Of a DNA stretch of 64,000 nt, positions 54,671 through 63,407 are shown one piece after another; within the stretch, counting starts at the first letter, position 1, and every line of letters starts with the position of its first letter. The notes beneath the pieces were generated by a model, which did no database searches, had not been told where the DNA came from, and saw nothing but the letters and a program-made list of their open reading frames with translations. The translations under genes and the position numbers were made by a program. This DNA comes from Streptococcus sp. M334 (lineage in GTDB: Bacteria; Bacillota; Bacilli; Lactobacillales; Streptococcaceae). The DNA lies in contig NZ_GL732488.1 in the NCBI RefSeq assembly GCF_000187745.1, positions 179,415-243,414 on the forward strand, written 5' to 3'.

Positions 54671-56405
54671 CTTCTTCTCCCTTCATTTCCAGTTGCTGAG
54701 ACTGGTAGGTTTGGGCATACCAGCCATCCATGGCTAGCAGGTCTTCGTGCCTACCACGTTCGATAATTTGACCATTTTGCAGAACCAAAATCAAATCTGC
54801 ATGGACAACTGCACTGAGTCGATGAGCCGTGATAATGGTTGTCTTGTCCTTTCGCGTCTCCTTGAGGTTGTCGATAATCGCATACTCTGTCTTGGCATCC
54901 ACGGCTGACAAAGAATCATCCAAAATCAAGATATCAGGGTCTAAAATCATAGCCCGACTCATGGCCAGACGTTGCTTTTGACCACCTGAGAGACTGACTC
55001 CCTTTTCACCAATCAACGTATCAAATTCTTGAGGCATGGCTACAATATCTTGATAAACTTGGGCTAACTTCGTTGCCTCCTCGATTGCTGAAAGAGGTAA
55101 GTTCGGATTTCCAAAGCGGATATTGTCTAAGATAGAGCTCGCAAAGAGAAATTGGTCCTGAGGGACATAGCCCATGAGACTGCGAAGGTCTGTCAGACGA
55201 TAGTCACGAATGTCGTGACCGTTTAGATAAATGGCTCCCTTATCCACATCGTATTCACGCAAGAGGAGTTTAATCAAGGACGTTTTCCCAGAGCCTGTCT
55301 GACCAACTAATCCCAATGTTTGCCCTTTTTCCAAACTAAAGTGAACATTTGTCAGTGTTTCCTCATTTTCAAATGCAAAACTATCAATGGCATACTGCAA
55401 GCGCCCATTTTCAATACTGTCTAGAGGAAACTCAGGGTCTTGTACAGGTGATTCCTGAGACAAAAGTTCCTCAATCCGCTGGTAGGAAACTTTCCCTCGC
55501 TGAGTAATATTAAAGAGGAAGCCGATGGCCATAAGAGGCCAAACCAGCATATCCAAGTAGCTGATAAAGGTAACTAGATTCCCAACCGTGATTTGCCCTT
55601 TCTGAACCATCAAGGAGCCGACCAAGAGGGTTAACACATAGGATGAACCAACAAATAAGAGAACCATAGGGTCAAAGAGACTATCGTATTTCATGGTTTG
55701 CAGGTTCTTTTGGAAGGTCAATTCATTGACTGCCTGGAAAGACTTGAGCTCGTCCGCCTGATAACCGAAAGACTTGGTCACTTTGATACCTGATACGGAC
55801 TCCTGCACCTTGTTATTGAGTTCGGAAAAGGCGGCTTGTGATTCGCCAAAGGCCTTGTGGGTCTTTCTCCCTAAACGACTGGTGGCATAAGCCATAAAAG
55901 GCAGGGGAAGAATGGCAACCAAGGTCATCTGCCACGAAATGCTAAAGAGCATGGTCAGCAAGGTCACCAGCGCCGTGATAGAGGCATCCACCGCAGACAT
56001 AACACCGCCACCTGCGAGACGAGTCAAGGCATTGATATCGTTGGTGGCGTGCGCCATCAGATCCCCCGTCCGATAGGTTTGATAAAAGGCTGGAGACATT
56101 TTTGTAAAATGCTCAAACAAGCGAGACCGCATAATCTGTCCCAGACGGTAGGAAGTCCCAAGGATATACATCCGCCAAACATAGCGCAGATAGTACATCC
56201 CAAAGGCCGCAAGTAGCAAGTAAAATAGGTCAAGAAGGAGGTCCCGCTGGGTTAATTGCTCCGAAGTAATGGCATCGATGACCCGCCCCATGACCATGGG
56301 GGGAATGAGATTGAGGACGGAAACCAAGACCAAGGCCACAATTCCGACTAGATAACGACGTTTTTCTAACTTGAAAAACCACCAAAGTTTTTGAATAATG
56401 GACAT
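54660..56405 (-). CDS. ABC exporter subunit (degenerate-site partner)
   Basis: A 581-residue half-transporter starting MSIIQKLWWF. Walker A GQTGSGKTS, signature LSGGQKQRLAMSRAM, Walker B LILDDS, where Asp replaces the catalytic Glu. It therefore has a normal signature but a weakened ATP site, complementary to its partner. Start chosen for AAAGGGA; the longer frame continues into the BOX. First gene of the pair. Confidence 0.9.
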   Translation of the reverse strand: MSIIQKLWWFFKLEKRRYLVGIVALVLVSVLNLIPPMVMGRVIDAITSEQLTQRDLLLDLFYLLLAAFGMYYLRYVWRMYILGTSYRLGQIMRSRLFEHFTKMSPAFYQTYRTGDLMAHATNDINALTRLAGGGVMSAVDASITALVTLLTMLFSISWQMTLVAILPLPFMAYATSRLGRKTHKAFGESQAAFSELNNKVQESVSGIKVTKSFGYQADELKSFQAVNELTFQKNLQTMKYDSLFDPMVLLFVGSSYVLTLLVGSLMVQKGQITVGNLVTFISYLDMLVWPLMAIGFLFNITQRGKVSYQRIEELLSQESPVQDPEFPLDSIENGRLQYAIDSFAFENEETLTNVHFSLEKGQTLGLVGQTGSGKTSLIKLLLREYDVDKGAIYLNGHDIRDYRLTDLRSLMGYVPQDQFLFASSILDNIRFGNPNLPLSAIEEATKLAQVYQDIVAMPQEFDTLIGEKGVSLSGGQKQRLAMSRAMILDPDILILDDSLSAVDAKTEYAIIDNLKETRKDKTTIITAHRLSAVVHADLILVLQNGQIIERGRHEDLLAMDGWYAQTYQSQQLEMKGEEDAE

Positions 56406-56445
56406 AAAATCCCTTTCTGATGGCAAATGGAAACCTGAGGCCAAT

Positions 56446-56597
56446 ACTCAATGAAAATCAAAGAGCAAACTAGGAAACTAGCCGCAGGCTGCTCAAAGCA
56501 CTGCTTTGAGGTTGTAGATAGAACTGACGAAGTCAGTAACCTACATACGGCAAGGCGACGTTGACGCAGTTTGAATTTGATTTTTGAAGAGTACAAG
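56446..56597 (-). repeat. BOX element (boxA-boxB-boxC, minus orientation)
   Basis: Close copy of 2572-2723: CTCAATGAAAATCAAAGAGC at the left, AGCCGCAGGCTGCTCAAAGC, CTGACGAAGTCAG, CGGCAAGGCGACG, ending in TTTTTGAAGAGTACA. It sits 41 bases ahead of the exporter operon and is transcribed into its leader. Confidence 0.9.
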
Positions 56598-56611
56598 ACC
56601 CCAGGTTTTTC

Positions 56612-57247
56612 TTATTCATAGGTTACGACTGTAACGGCACCCTTGTCATACTCAGCGATAAAGATATTAGCTACATTGTCATGTCCTTGCTTGTTGAGGT
56701 TATCAAGCAACCACTCTTCGCTACGACCAATCGATTCCAAAACATCTACTTGGATCACACCGTCAGTCACAACTGGATACTTAGGATTTTCATCTCCCAT
56801 TTGGACCACGATGAGTTGGCCATTTTGCTCTTGCACAGCTCGTTTAACTTGCTTCATCTGGAAAATTCCTTGGCTACGAAGTTTGAGAGCAACATCTGCC
56901 GCAGACAAACCAACTGAACGACAGGCTTCTGGGTCAATCTGCCCATTTTTGATGAGCAGAGTCGGTTTACCATCAATCAAGCGTTTCACAAAACGAACAT
57001 TGTTATTGAGCCATTTGAGGGTCAAGACCAAAATCGTCCACATCATCAAAATCACTGCATACTGGAGAATGCTGATAGAACTATTGTAAATCACCCCACC
57101 AATGATACCACCGAGAACATAGTTCTGAATTTGGTCTGTAGCAGAGTTAGGTGCTAGATTCCCCTTTCCTGTCACATTGATAACAAAAACAAGCGAGAAA
57201 AGACCCAAGGCCAGTTTGATTAAAATTTCCATGTAGTTGAGTGTCAT
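56612..57247 (-). CDS. DUF421 (YetF-type) membrane protein
   Basis: A 211-residue protein: three N-terminal segments, then a cytoplasmic domain with GKPTLLIKNGQID and LRSQGIFQMKQVKRAVQEQNG, the DUF421 signature. YetF proteins are spore or envelope proteins of unknown activity. Four-base overlap with DUF3290. Confidence 0.88.
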   Translation of the reverse strand: MTLNYMEILIKLALGLFSLVFVINVTGKGNLAPNSATDQIQNYVLGGIIGGVIYNSSISILQYAVILMMWTILVLTLKWLNNNVRFVKRLIDGKPTLLIKNGQIDPEACRSVGLSAADVALKLRSQGIFQMKQVKRAVQEQNGQLIVVQMGDENPKYPVVTDGVIQVDVLESIGRSEEWLLDNLNKQGHDNVANIFIAEYDKGAVTVVTYE

Positions 57248-57699
57248 TTGTTTACCTCCACCAATTCAATAGCGTCTGTTTGATGCAATTCTAATTTCTC
57301 TAAAAGATACTTGTCTGGTTGGCTCCCGTTCATGGCACGATAGAAATTTGAACCTACCTTGATAAGTGCTCCATCAGTGGCAGCTGAAGTATTGACATAA
57401 ACTTCTGATTTATCCACTCCCAAGTCTTTAGAAATGACCTCTATGAAATGAAGGGAGGTTTGAAATTGATTGTTAGAGGCTTGATTGGTCTGGTATTTTG
57501 AGATTGTTACCAAAAGCATGGCTACCAAAGTCAAGGCCAAAATCATGACCAATTCACGAAACTTAGTTCCCTTTTTATCACGATAAGCCTTAAAAGCAAA
57601 AAATCCTGTGATAGCTAGGAGCACAATCCCAAAGCCAATCATGATGCCATTTTGCTGACTGATTTGGCTAAGTACATAGTCATATGAGTAAAATTTCAT
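57244..57699 (-). CDS. DUF3290 membrane protein
   Basis: A 151-residue protein with two N-terminal segments (about 15-35, 48-66) and an extracytoplasmic or cytoplasmic alpha/beta tail (SEVYVNTSAATDGALIKVGSNFYRAM). DUF3290 is commonly coupled to DUF421, as here. Function unknown. GGGAG ahead of the ATG. Confidence 0.85.
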   Translation of the reverse strand: MKFYSYDYVLSQISQQNGIMIGFGIVLLAITGFFAFKAYRDKKGTKFRELVMILALTLVAMLLVTISKYQTNQASNNQFQTSLHFIEVISKDLGVDKSEVYVNTSAATDGALIKVGSNFYRAMNGSQPDKYLLEKLELHQTDAIELVEVNK

Positions 57700-57825
57700 T
57701 TATTTTCACTCCCTTTCATAAAATCATTCTTCATTATAAACGAAAGAGAGTGATTTTTCAAGCCATACGTTGGGGAAATAGACATATCAGACCAACTTCT
57801 CAAACTAATGACTCCAGTAGCTACT

Positions 57826-58467
57826 TCAAGATTCTGATTTTGATAATTGATAAGAATAGACACTAGGAATTATCACTACAAAGAAAAGTGTCAAGAAGAA
57901 TACCCAGTAAACATATAGTTGCACAAAGGAATTTAGAAACAATAACAATCCTCCTAATACCCAAATTTTTCCAGCTAGGCGATGCGTTTTTCTCCAGTTT
58001 TCATCATTCTCCAAGGTCCACGGTAGTCGAATACCGATTATATAATTTCGATGTGTTTTTGGTAGATAATTTCCAATTACGATCATCACGACTCCCATAA
58101 AAATCTGAGCTAGTAGCCCACTCATCATAGAATAACCCAAAGATTCTCCGAAGATAGAAATCATTAATAGACAAGATACAAAAGGAATAATCCAGTAAAT
58201 CAAAAGTTGTATTTTTGAACTGATATTGCTAGATTTAGGATCCTTAATCATTAAAAATAGAAGCAACCAATGCATCAAAAGCATGAGAGTCGGTAATCCA
58301 AAGATAGCAGACATTTTATGATTGTAGCCATCTGCTTGACCCAGTAGATTAAAATGAGTGGGTATCTCCTCTGGTAATTGATTCCAGAAAACACAACCTA
58401 CAAGGGAAGGTAGTAGGATGAGAATGCTCGTAAATAATACCAATTTCTTATTGATTTTTATCTTCAT
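57826..58467 (-). CDS. SdpI family immunity-like membrane protein
   Basis: A 213-residue protein with six segments. PTHFNLLGQADGYNHK is the DUF1648 motif; NYIIGIRLPWTLENDENWRKTHRLAGKIW is the SdpI motif. In Bacillus, SdpI both neutralises the SdpC toxin and sequesters SdpR. Here it follows an ArsR-type SdpR-like gene with overlap, but no SdpC gene is near. Start at ATG behind AAAGGAG. Confidence 0.87.
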   Translation of the reverse strand: MKIKINKKLVLFTSILILLPSLVGCVFWNQLPEEIPTHFNLLGQADGYNHKMSAIFGLPTLMLLMHWLLLFLMIKDPKSSNISSKIQLLIYWIIPFVSCLLMISIFGESLGYSMMSGLLAQIFMGVVMIVIGNYLPKTHRNYIIGIRLPWTLENDENWRKTHRLAGKIWVLGGLLLFLNSFVQLYVYWVFFLTLFFVVIIPSVYSYQLSKSES

Positions 58468-58735
58468 CAAAATGATCTCCTTTCAGATCTGCTAACCAAA
58501 CCATTATATCCTCTAAAACCGATGTATTTAACTCATAGTAAATAAAGTTTTTCTCTCTCATTTCATGAATCAAATCCGCTGCTTTCAAAATCGTGAGATG
58601 GTGTGAAATCGTTGCACCTGTCAACTCGAAATAACTGGTAATTTCTCCTGCAGATAATCTACCTGTTTTGAGTAAATTCAAAATCTCTCTCCTAACTGGA
58701 TGAGATAAGGCTTTAAAGCTATTTGCAAAACTCAT
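58448..58735 (-). CDS. ArsR-family repressor (SdpR-like)
   Basis: A 95-residue winged-helix protein: FKALSHPVRREILNLLKTGRLSAGEITSYFELTGATISHHLTILKAADLI. No metal-binding Cys pair in the recognition helix (ELTGATISHHL), so it is not a metal sensor. The SdpI gene overlaps its end. Likely binds the ATTTAGA-TCTAAAT palindromes upstream of the operon. Confidence 0.9.
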   Translation of the reverse strand: MSFANSFKALSHPVRREILNLLKTGRLSAGEITSYFELTGATISHHLTILKAADLIHEMREKNFIYYELNTSVLEDIMVWLADLKGDHFDEDKNQ

Positions 58736-59618
58736 AATGACTCCTTTCCCTTTGTAATATTAGTAGGGCTAGGACTAAGCAAGGTAGAACTGATAGCATT
58801 CCGGTCGGTGATGGGCCTAAAATCAAGAGGCTTGAAACTTTTTCTCCTGGTAATTGGAAGAGTAAACCAAGACCTGCAGTTGCATTGATTGCCCCATGAA
58901 ATAGGGCTGAAGCCCAGATAGAGCCTGTCTTTTCCAACAACCAGCTCAACAATATTCCTACGCTAAAACAAAATAGAAACATAGCAACAACTCCCAAAAC
59001 GGGATAAGCAAAATAAGTAAGACCATAATTATAGCCTTGCAAATTGATTGGTAGATGCCAAAGACTCCAAATGAGACCAAGCAAGACATGAGTCTGGACT
59101 CTTGAAAAGCGTCCTCTTAGAGCTGGGTAAAGATAGCCACGCCAACCAATTTCCTCTCCCAATGCAAAGAAACTATTAAGAAAAGGAGCGTAGGTCAAAC
59201 TAGCTAGGATTTGAATCAAGACCAAGAAAGATAAGGGAATCGGTGATTGAAGGACTCCTTTTTCTTGTAAAATAGCTTGAATAGATTCAAAACCAAGGCT
59301 GAAATTGCTAGGGAATACAAGAAAATAAAGTCCCGCTCCTAAAAAACTGATGACTGCTGGTAAGCAGATAGCTAGTAAGTAAAAGCGCCAGTTGCTCTTG
59401 AGATTCACGACTAATTTAGATTTGATTCCACTAGGTTGATTCGTGATTTTCCCTAAGAGAAAGACTGCAAGCGCAGGCATCCACATGGCTACAATACTAG
59501 CAAGCTGACTCCATGGAGAATTTAGACCAACACCACCTAGCCATAGTGCCAACCATATTATCCAAGCAAGGCCATAAGAAAAGACTACAAAAAGAAGGAT
59601 TGTTCTCTTATTTGACAT
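58719..59618 (-). CDS. CPBP (CAAX protease/bacteriocin-processing) membrane metalloprotease
   Basis: A 299-residue, eight-segment protein with the Abi motifs EEIGWRGYLYP (about 165), LIWSLWHLPI and LFHGAINATAG, the catalytic Glu/His set. I start at ATG 59618; a GTG five codons earlier is possible. Family members process bacteriocins or give self-immunity. It heads an operon with the ArsR and SdpI genes, overlapping the former by 17 bases. Confidence 0.87.
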   Translation of the reverse strand: MSNKRTILLFVVFSYGLAWIIWLALWLGGVGLNSPWSQLASIVAMWMPALAVFLLGKITNQPSGIKSKLVVNLKSNWRFYLLAICLPAVISFLGAGLYFLVFPSNFSLGFESIQAILQEKGVLQSPIPLSFLVLIQILASLTYAPFLNSFFALGEEIGWRGYLYPALRGRFSRVQTHVLLGLIWSLWHLPINLQGYNYGLTYFAYPVLGVVAMFLFCFSVGILLSWLLEKTGSIWASALFHGAINATAGLGLLFQLPGEKVSSLLILGPSPTGMLSVLPCLVLALLILQRERSHYEFCK

Positions 59619-59638
59619 ATTTGTACACTTCACTTTCT

Positions 59639-59717
59639 ATTTAGATGTTTTTCTAAATAACATTATACACCTTTCCATTCTAAATACAATAACTATTTAG
59701 ATTTTTTTCTAAATAGT
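59639..59717. promoter_or_regulatory. Two palindromic operators upstream of CPBP-ArsR-SdpI operon
   Basis: ATTTAGATGTTTTTCTAAAT (59639-59658) and ACTATTTAGA-N6-TCTAAATAGT (59692-59717) share the ATTTAGA / TCTAAAT arms. Paired sites with 53-base spacing in front of an ArsR-type gene are probable autoregulatory operators. Confidence 0.7.
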
Positions 59718-59838
59718 TTGGGGAATTTTTATTTTCTCAGGATAAAGTCTAAAGAGTAATTTTTCAAACCATACGTTGGGGAAATAGAGCTTTTTTTGGT
59801 ATAATAAAATCTATAATCTGAATGGAAAAGGTAACTTT

Positions 59839-60666
59839 ATGAAACTTATCTCATGGAATATTGATTCCCTCAATGCTGCCCTAACTAGCGACTCAGCTCG
59901 TGCAAAATTGTCCCAAGAAGTCCTACAAACCTTGGTTGCTGAAAATGCTGATATTATCGCTATCCAAGAAACCAAGCTTTCTGCTAAGGGTCCTACAAAG
60001 AAACACTTGGAAATTTTAGAAGAACTCTTTCCAGACTACGAAAACACGTGGCGCTCTTCTCAAGAGCCTGCCCGCAAAGGCTATGCTGGAACCATGTTCC
60101 TTTATAAAAAAGAACTCACACCCACTGTTACTTTCCCAGAAATCGGTGCCCCTTCTACCATGGACTTGGAAGGCCGTATCATTACACTAGAATTTGATGA
60201 ATTTTTCGTGACCCAAGTTTACACTCCAAACGCTGGCGACGGTCTCAAACGCTTGGAAGAACGCCAAGTCTGGGATGTCAAATATGCGGAGTATTTGGCT
60301 CAACTAGACAAAGAAAAACCAGTCCTTGCAACTGGAGACTACAACGTAGCCCACAATGAGATTGACCTTGCAAATCCTGCTAGCAACCGCCGTTCACCTG
60401 GATTTACCGACGAGGAACGTGCTGGATTTACCAACCTTTTGGCAACTGGATTTACCGACACCTTCCGCCATATTCATGGCGATGTTCCAGAACGCTACAC
60501 TTGGTGGGCACAACGCAGCAAGACTTCTAAAATCAACAATACAGGCTGGAGAATCGACTACTGGCTCACAAGTAACCGCATCGCTGACAAGGTGACCAAG
60601 TCTGATATGATTGACTCTGGTGCGCGCCAAGACCACACACCCATTGTCATGGAAATTGAACTCTAA
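59839..60666 (+). CDS. exoA: Exodeoxyribonuclease III / AP endonuclease
   Basis: A 275-residue enzyme of the exonuclease III family: ISWNIDSLNAAL, IIAIQETKLS, GDYNVAHNEIDL, RIDYWLTSNR, and QDHTPIVME cover the metal and catalytic residues. Acts on abasic sites in base excision repair. It has its own promoter (TATAAT-like TATAATAAAATC near 59799-59810). Confidence 0.95.
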   Translation: MKLISWNIDSLNAALTSDSARAKLSQEVLQTLVAENADIIAIQETKLSAKGPTKKHLEILEELFPDYENTWRSSQEPARKGYAGTMFLYKKELTPTVTFPEIGAPSTMDLEGRIITLEFDEFFVTQVYTPNAGDGLKRLEERQVWDVKYAEYLAQLDKEKPVLATGDYNVAHNEIDLANPASNRRSPGFTDEERAGFTNLLATGFTDTFRHIHGDVPERYTWWAQRSKTSKINNTGWRIDYWLTSNRIADKVTKSDMIDSGARQDHTPIVMEIEL

Positions 60667-60677
60667 GGAGAAAACGA

Positions 60678-61064
60678 ATGGACTATCAAGCTGTCATTCC
60701 TGAATTTGTAGTATCTGACATCGAAAAATCACGCCACTTCTACTGCGACCTGCTAGGATTCTCTGTCGAATACGAACGTCCAGAGGAGAAATTTCTCTTC
60801 CTCTCGCTTGAAGACTGCCAACTTATGCTAGAAGAAGGCAGCGCAGAAGAATTAGCCCAACTGACCTATCCTTTCGGGCGCGGTGTTAATATTTCCTTTG
60901 GCATTGAAGATGTCCCTCAGCTCCACCAAAAACTGCTGGAAGCTGACTATCCTATCCATCGTCCCCTGACAAAAAGAGAATTTCGAGTAGGAGATAGCTT
61001 TATATATCCCTATGAATTTGCAGTTCTAGACCCAGATGGCTATTTTTTAAGATTTAGCGAGTAG
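60678..61064 (+). CDS. VOC (glyoxalase/bleomycin-resistance) family protein
   Basis: A 128-residue protein of two beta-alpha-beta-beta-beta units: IPEFVVSDIEKSRHFYCDLLGF and FAVLDPDGYFLRFSE. No clear complete metal-ligand set typical of glyoxalase I, so it is likely a binding or resistance protein. Eleven bases after exoA, so co-transcribed. Confidence 0.85.
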   Translation: MDYQAVIPEFVVSDIEKSRHFYCDLLGFSVEYERPEEKFLFLSLEDCQLMLEEGSAEELAQLTYPFGRGVNISFGIEDVPQLHQKLLEADYPIHRPLTKREFRVGDSFIYPYEFAVLDPDGYFLRFSE

Positions 61065-61312
61065 AATAATAAAGATTGGGAAAAAGTCTTTAAAGTTAGA
61101 AAGAGGCATATTGTCAGGTGTTTAAAAACCTAATAATATGCCCTTTTATGATGGAAAAACCTTCTAAATGTTAGCTAATAAGTTAATTTTTGCCTATTTT
61201 TATTATATTTGTTCGTTTTTCAAACCAAAATACTAACAAAACATTTGATTTCTAAAGTTATTTAGTGTAAAATAAAAACATTGACTTAAGCCTATTTAAA
61301 ATTGAATATCGT

Positions 61313-61455
61313 TTTACTTGTTTATGTCGTGAATTGGCACGACGTTTCTACAAGGTGCCGGAACACCTAACAATAAGTAAGTTAGCTTGGAGGTATGGTC
61401 TTTTTTGCCATGCCTATTTTGGGGACTTACTTAGGGGATTAAGTAGGTCCTTTTT
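61313..61455 (+). promoter_or_regulatory. Guanine riboswitch with terminator, leader of xpt-pbuX
   Basis: Aptamer 61313-61381: P1 TTACTT/AAGTAA, P2 GTCGTG-loop AATTGGC-ACGAC, conserved J2/3 GTTTCTAC, P3 AGGTG/CACCT with loop CCGGAA, and J3/1 AACAAT with C at the ligand-specifying position (guanine type). Terminator GGACTTACTTA / TTAAGTAGGTCC plus five T (61423-61455). The AAGTAAG strand of P1 can instead pair with CTTACTT in the terminator. Guanine should switch the operon off. Confidence 0.9.
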
Positions 61456-61517
61456 CTATTACATACTAGAAACTATAAACAAGCAAATGGATTGGCTTTT
61501 AGACTTTAGGAGGTCTT

Positions 61518-62099
61518 ATGAAATTATTAGAAGAGCGCATCCTCAAGGATGGGCATATCTTGGGTGACAACATCCTCAAGGTAGATTCCTTTTTAACCCA
61601 CCAAGTCGACTTTAACTTAATGCGAGAAATCGGTAAGGTTTTTGCGGAAAAATTTGCTGCTGCTGGTATTACCAAAGTCGTGACCATTGAAGCCTCAGGT
61701 ATTGCCCCAGCCATTTTTACAGCTGAAGCCTTAAACGTTCCCATGATTTTCGCTAAAAAAGCTAAGAACATCACTATGAACGAAGGTATCTTAACTGCAG
61801 AAGTCTACTCCTTTACCAAGCAAGTGACCAGTACCGTTTCTATAGCTGGAAAATTCCTCTCACCAGAGGACAAGGTCTTGATTATCGACGATTTCCTTGC
61901 TAACGGCCAAGCTGCCAAAGGCTTGATTCAAATCATCGAACAGGTCGGTGCCACAGTCGAAGCTATCGGTATTGTGATTGAAAAATCCTTCCAAGATGGC
62001 CGTGATTTGCTTGAAAAAGCAGGCTACCCTGTTCTATCACTCGCTCGTTTGGATCGTTTTGAAAATGGTCAGGTCGTATTTAAGGAGGCAGATCTCTAA
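61518..62099 (+). CDS. xpt: Xanthine phosphoribosyltransferase
   Basis: A 193-residue PRPP enzyme: PRPP loop [16 protein letters not shown] (about 115-130) and the N-terminal block [31 protein letters not shown]. Converts xanthine to XMP. AGGAGG lies before the ATG. Its TAA overlaps pbuX as TAATG. Confidence 0.95.
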   Translation: MKLLEERILKDGHILGDNILKVDSFLTHQVDFNLMREIGKVFAEKFAAAGITKVVTIEASGIAPAIFTAEALNVPMIFAKKAKNITMNEGILTAEVYSFTKQVTSTVSIAGKFLSPEDKVLIIDDFLANGQAAKGLIQIIEQVGATVEAIGIVIEKSFQDGRDLLEKAGYPVLSLARLDRFENGQVVFKEADL

Positions 62100-63361
62100 T
62101 GCAAACTCAAGAAAAACACTCGCAAGCAGCCGTTCTTGGCTTGCAGCACTTACTAGCCATGTACTCAGGATCCATCCTGGTTCCCATCATGATTGCAACA
62201 GCCCTTGGCTATTCAGCTGAGCAGCTGACCTACCTGATTTCTACAGATATCTTCATGTGTGGGGTGGCAACCTTCCTCCAACTCCAACTCAACAAATACT
62301 TTGGGATTGGACTCCCAGTCGTTCTCGGAGTTGCCTTTCAGTCGGTCGCTCCCTTGATTATGATTGGGCAAAGCCATGGTAGTGGTGCTATGTTTGGTGC
62401 CCTTATCGCATCAGGGATTTACGTGGTTCTTGTTTCAGGCATCTTCTCAAAAGTAGCCAATCTCTTCCCATCTATCGTAACAGGATCTGTTATTACTACG
62501 ATTGGTTTAACCTTGATTCCTGTCGCTATTGGAAATATGGGAAATAACGTTCCAGAACCAACTGGTCAAAGTCTCTTGCTTGCAGCTATCACTGTTCTGA
62601 TTATCCTCTTGATTAACATCTTTACCAAAGGATTTATCAAGTCTATCTCTATTTTGATTGGTCTGGTTGTTGGAACCACCATTGCTGCTAGCATGGGCTT
62701 GGTTGACTTCTCTCCTGTTGCAGCAGCACCACTTGTCCATGTCCCAACTCCACTCTACTTTGGGATGCCAACCTTTGAAATCTCATCTATTGTCATGATG
62801 TGTATCATCGCAACGGTGTCTATGGTTGAGTCTACTGGTGTTTATCTGGCCTTGTCTGATATCACGAAAGATCCAATCGACAGCACGCGCCTGCGCAACG
62901 GTTACCGCGCAGAAGGCTTGGCCGTACTTCTCGGAGGAATCTTTAACACCTTCCCTTACACAGGATTTTCACAAAACGTTGGTTTGGTTAAATTATCAGG
63001 TATCAAGACTCGCCTGCCAATCTACTACGCAGCTGGTTTCCTGGTTCTCCTTGGACTCCTTCCTAAATTTGGTGCCCTTGCCCAAATCATTCCGAGCCCT
63101 GTCCTCGGTGGTGCCATGCTGGTGATGTTTGGTTTTGTATCTATTCAAGGGATGCAAATCCTCGCTCGTGTTGACTTTGCTAACAATGAACACAACTTCC
63201 TTATAGCAGCTGTATCAATCGCTGCAGGTGTCGGACTCAACAACAGTAATCTCTTTGTCAGCATGCCGACAGCCTTCCAAATGTTCTTCTCAAACGGAAT
63301 CGTTGTAGCTAGCCTACTCGCTATTGTCCTCAATGCCGTATTAAATCATAAAAAGAAATAA
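62099..63361 (+). CDS. pbuX: Xanthine permease (nucleobase:cation symporter 2)
   Basis: A 420-residue permease with 12-14 segments and the NCS2 signature GVESTG-type sequence (MVESTGVYLALSDIT) plus FNTFPYTGFSQNVGLV. Imports xanthine for Xpt. Translationally coupled to xpt and controlled by the guanine riboswitch. Confidence 0.94.
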   Translation: MQTQEKHSQAAVLGLQHLLAMYSGSILVPIMIATALGYSAEQLTYLISTDIFMCGVATFLQLQLNKYFGIGLPVVLGVAFQSVAPLIMIGQSHGSGAMFGALIASGIYVVLVSGIFSKVANLFPSIVTGSVITTIGLTLIPVAIGNMGNNVPEPTGQSLLLAAITVLIILLINIFTKGFIKSISILIGLVVGTTIAASMGLVDFSPVAAAPLVHVPTPLYFGMPTFEISSIVMMCIIATVSMVESTGVYLALSDITKDPIDSTRLRNGYRAEGLAVLLGGIFNTFPYTGFSQNVGLVKLSGIKTRLPIYYAAGFLVLLGLLPKFGALAQIIPSPVLGGAMLVMFGFVSIQGMQILARVDFANNEHNFLIAAVSIAAGVGLNNSNLFVSMPTAFQMFFSNGIVVASLLAIVLNAVLNHKKK

Positions 63362-63362
63362 G

Positions 63363-63389
63363 AAAAAGAGGTGCGAGCCTCTTTTTTGT
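63363..63389. terminator. Terminator after pbuX
   Basis: AAAAAGAGG / CCTCTTTTTT with a seven-base loop, able to act on both pbuX and the convergent endonuclease transcript. Confidence 0.8.
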
Positions 63390-63407
63390 GTAGCTAATGA
63401 GCAATCA

